Shown: positions 14,501 through 16,394 of the stretch, in pieces | How positions within the stretch are numbered: position 1 is the stretch's first letter | Layout: every line of letters begins with the position of its first letter | DNA from: JBMZCV01 sp049613665 | Lineage (GTDB): Bacteria > Bacteroidota > Bacteroidia > Chitinophagales > UBA2359 | Assembly: GCA_049613665.1 (NCBI GenBank) | Contig: JBMZCV010000120.1 | Location: 1-16,394, forward strand | Length of the DNA stretch: 16,394 nt | Direction: 5' to 3' | Made by a program: the position numbers and the translations under genes | The notes under the pieces: generated by a model | Databases searched by the model: none | Told to the model about the DNA's origin: nothing | What the model saw: the letters and a program-made list of their open reading frames with translations, nothing else

Positions 14501-15589
14501 ATGAAACAATTTGTATATTTTATAAGCTTTTATTTTTTGACCGCTCATACACTTTTTGCCCAAACTGAAAGCATTTTTAGCAATCTTAGTGGCAATGAGT
14601 TGCTGAATGCTTTAGCAAACAATTATAGCCCTACCAATTCATTGAGCTATTCTGAAACCCGTGACATACTTTGGGCAGAATATGCAGCCAGAAATAACAA
14701 CTACCTAACTTGCATTTATACAGGCCATTCTGTTTATCTCAATCCAAATGAAGACCCTACAACGGCTGCTTTTGACCAAGGAATTAATACGGAACATACT
14801 TGGCCGCAAGGTTTGGGAGCAGGAAATGGCTCGGCTAAAAGCGATATGCACCATATTTTTCCATCGGAAGTAGATGTAAATAATGCCAGAGGCAGTTATC
14901 CATTTGCCGAAATAAATGATTGGGACACAGATGAGTGGTATCGCTTCACGAGTGTTTATAGCAATACGCCTAGCCAAAATATTGATGAATATAGCGAAAT
15001 AGACCTTGATGCTTATGTTTTTGAGCCACGAGAAGACCATAAAGGCAATGTAGCACGAGCTATGATTTATTTTTATACGATTTATCGCTCACAAGCCAAC
15101 TCAGTCGATGCCAACTTTTTTCCGCCTCAACTCGATACTTTCTGTGATTGGCACGCACAAGACCCTGCCGATGAAGCCGAAATTGCGATGACAAACTTTA
15201 TTAAAACACGACAAGGAAATGCTAATCCTTTTGTGCTAGACCCTAGCTTAGTCAATCGTTTGTATTGTTGGCCAACAGCAGTAAATGATTTGCCAGAACA
15301 AAATGAAGATGTAAAATTTTCGCCTTGCTTTCCAAACCCATTTTCCGAAAAAACGAATATTAGTTATGAATTGCCTTATCGAGCTGATGTCAGTATTTCG
15401 ATTTATGATATGAAAGGTAAGCAAGTTGCATTTTGGCCTGCAACAACAAAAAATATTGGCGTTCACAATGTGGAATGGGCATTGGAGAGTAACAAAAAAG
15501 AACATTCGACAGTATATTTTTGTCAAATTTTTGTGGATAATGGAAAACAGCAACAGGTACAAACGCAAAAAATAATTTATTTGGATTAG
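14501..15589 (+). CDS. Secreted endonuclease I family nuclease with T9SS type A sorting domain
   Basis: A secreted non-specific nuclease of 362 residues. A signal peptide occupies 1-20 (cleavage after LFA, before Q21). Residues about 30-255 are an endonuclease I (EndA/Vvn) domain: GINTEHTWPQ gives the Glu98-His99 pair expected at the metal/general-base site, DMHHIFPSEVDVNNARG gives His117/His118, Asn127 and Arg130, and FEPREDHKGNVARAMIYFYTIY (about 174-195) is the conserved helix region. A short linker leads to a type A T9SS sorting domain at about 272-362 (PCFPNPFSEKTNISY, ISIYDMKGKQV, KIIYL), which directs export and cell-surface attachment or release. By homology it degrades extracellular DNA or RNA, probably for nutrient scavenging or biofilm turnover (inference). 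Extracellular Cys pairs are present (Cys71, Cys215, Cys256, Cys276). Confidence 0.93.
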   Translation: MKQFVYFISFYFLTAHTLFAQTESIFSNLSGNELLNALANNYSPTNSLSYSETRDILWAEYAARNNNYLTCIYTGHSVYLNPNEDPTTAAFDQGINTEHTWPQGLGAGNGSAKSDMHHIFPSEVDVNNARGSYPFAEINDWDTDEWYRFTSVYSNTPSQNIDEYSEIDLDAYVFEPREDHKGNVARAMIYFYTIYRSQANSVDANFFPPQLDTFCDWHAQDPADEAEIAMTNFIKTRQGNANPFVLDPSLVNRLYCWPTAVNDLPEQNEDVKFSPCFPNPFSEKTNISYELPYRADVSISIYDMKGKQVAFWPATTKNIGVHNVEWALESNKKEHSTVYFCQIFVDNGKQQQVQTQKIIYLD

Positions 15590-15624
15590 TTGTAATTTTT
15601 TTTCTTGCAAAATGTTATTAAGAT

Positions 15625-15668
15625 AAAAAAGATGGAAAACACCTTAAAAGTGCTTTCCATCTTTTTTT
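15625..15668. terminator. Strong bidirectional terminator between convergent genes
   Basis: A 14-bp perfect stem AAAAAAGATGGAAA (15625-15638) with TTTCCATCTTTTTT (15654-15667), extended after one mismatch by CAC/GTG, with a 7-base loop. T-runs on both strands let it end both the endonuclease gene (plus, stop at 15589) and recX (minus, stop at 15696). Confidence 0.9.
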
Positions 15669-15695
15669 ATTTCGATTAACAAACCTAAACAGTAG

Positions 15696-16145
15696 CTAAG
15701 GCAAAACCTCTCGAATCAAGTAATTTTCAAAACCTCTTTGCAGTAGAAAATTGCTTATTTTTTGTCGTTTTCTAAAAATATTTTTTTCGCTACGCAAACT
15801 TTTTGCTTTTTTTTCAGCCAAATTTCGCAACATTTCCATATAATCTTCCTCATCAATTTCTTTTTCAAAAGCGATTTCGATAAACTCTTGTTTTACTTTT
15901 TTTCGTTTTAAATGTAAGCGAATTTTGTTGCGTCCCCATTTTTTTAAACGAAACTTGCTTCCTGCAAAAGTACACGCAAAACGCTGTTCATTCAAATAAT
16001 TTTCTTCTCTTAGACTGATAATAATCTCGAAAAAATCATTTATATCGACTTCCAATGAGTGTAACTTATCAAGAACTTCACTTTCGCAACGCTCCTGATA
16101 AGCACAATAATATTGTAATTTTGAAAATGCTGTTTCTTTGTCCAT
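15696..16145 (-). CDS. recX: RecX-family recombination regulator
   Basis: A 149-residue basic, helix-rich cytoplasmic protein. The family pattern is clear: AFSKLQYYCAYQERCESEVLDKL near the N-terminus (about 6-28), LREENYLNEQRFACTFAGSKFRLKKWGRNKIRLHLKRK (about 45-81), and the end QKISNFLLQRGFENYLIREVL. RecX proteins bind RecA filaments and limit recombinase activity. The length is typical of RecX. No recA is adjacent; the gene stands alone downstream of glmS on the same strand with 194 bp between them. The ATG at 16145 is the natural start; nothing in-frame upstream looks better. Confidence 0.88.
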   Translation of the reverse strand: MDKETAFSKLQYYCAYQERCESEVLDKLHSLEVDINDFFEIIISLREENYLNEQRFACTFAGSKFRLKKWGRNKIRLHLKRKKVKQEFIEIAFEKEIDEEDYMEMLRNLAEKKAKSLRSEKNIFRKRQKISNFLLQRGFENYLIREVLP

Positions 16146-16243
16146 TCTTCGTAACTATTTATGTTGTGGCAATTTTGGCTAAAAAACGTCTGTTTTCATT
16201 TATGCTGCTGCTTTTTTTCATTCAAGAGCGATGCTATTCAACT

Positions 16244-16251
16244 CAAAAATA
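16244..16251 (-). promoter_or_regulatory. Candidate -7 element TATTTTTG of recX
   Basis: On the minus strand it reads TATTTTTG, fitting TAnnTTTG, about 98 bases before the recX ATG. The -33 region is not convincing, so recX may also be read from glmS. Confidence 0.25.
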
Positions 16252-16339
16252 GCTTTGCCTAAATAAAAACAGCCTGATTTTTTATCTCAAAAGCCCAAAC
16301 CTAAACAGTTACCATTCTTCTATATAAGAAAAAAAATAC

Positions 16340-16394
16340 TTATTCTACCGTCACAGATTTTGCCAAATTTCGAGGCTGATCGACATTGCACTCT
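16340..16394 (-). CDS. glmS: glmS C-terminus (glutamine-fructose-6-phosphate aminotransferase), partial
   Basis: Only the last 17 codons and the TAA stop are in the window. They read ECNVDQPRNLAKSVTVE; the stretch DQPRNLAKSVTVE is the highly conserved extreme C-terminus of GlmS, which makes glucosamine-6-phosphate from fructose-6-phosphate and glutamine for peptidoglycan and LPS synthesis. This tail helps close the active site in the isomerase domain and carries the conserved Lys. The rest lies beyond the right edge. Confidence 0.93.
   Translation of the reverse strand, partial: ECNVDQPRNLAKSVTVE

Noticed and set aside
16055..16252. Plus-strand hydrophobic small protein overlapping the recX start
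   Set aside because: Half of it is antisense to recX; no promoter or conserved motif is seen, and hydrophobicity is expected from T-rich DNA.
16260..16285. Further copy of element X near AAACAGCCT at about 16268
   Set aside because: Only about nine bases match the arm, which is within chance for this composition.

Overview
The window looks like chromosomal DNA of a marine- or freshwater-type Bacteroidota bacterium, most likely of the Cytophagia/Saprospiria side, though I cannot name a genus. The reasons are AT-rich DNA, starts preceded by A-rich sequence instead of Shine-Dalgarno motifs, several matches to the Bacteroidota -7 promoter element TAnnTTTG, three secreted proteins of type IX secretion (T9SS) style (one gliding-motility-type C-terminal domain, one type A sorting domain, one cut off by the window edge), and an RprXY-like two-component pair.

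Layout. (1) 1-923, minus: 5'-part of a secreted Cys-rich repeat protein that runs off the left edge. (2) 924-1809: long AT-rich gap with one strong hairpin terminator and a possible small transcript. (3) 1810-4661, plus: sensor kinase with a periplasmic PDZ domain, then its OmpR-type response regulator; the 230-bp spacer between them is built almost wholly from dispersed repeats. (4) 4698-5282: four head-to-tail copies of a 147-bp palindromic element, then a bidirectional terminator. (5) 5355-11063, minus: a 1260-residue T9SS surface protein, a PagL-like outer-membrane lipid A deacylase candidate and a small lipocalin-like lipoprotein. (6) 11598-12896, plus: two tandem Kbp (YgaU)-like BON-LysM proteins. 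(7) 13158-15589, plus: a LolC/E-type ABC permease and a secreted endonuclease I with a T9SS tail. (8) 15696-16394, minus: recX and the last 17 codons of glmS.

The genes themselves are mostly recognisable cell-envelope and housekeeping functions. Envelope themes recur: a PDZ-bearing envelope sensor, lipid A modification, lipoproteins, a lipoprotein-export-type permease and T9SS cargo. No defence or other multi-gene novel system is evident.

The least explained content is in the intergenic DNA. At least three families of short dispersed repeats can be seen from internal comparison. P is the 147-bp element with 15-bp inverted arms, present as a tandem array and as one diverged solo copy. X starts AGAGGCTGTTTAAAT, with one palindromic copy and one partial copy. 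Y is a core of about 40 bp found three times, twice directly at or near stop codons. They sit in convergent, divergent and co-directional gaps, which argues against a simple terminator role and for small non-autonomous mobile or REP-like elements.
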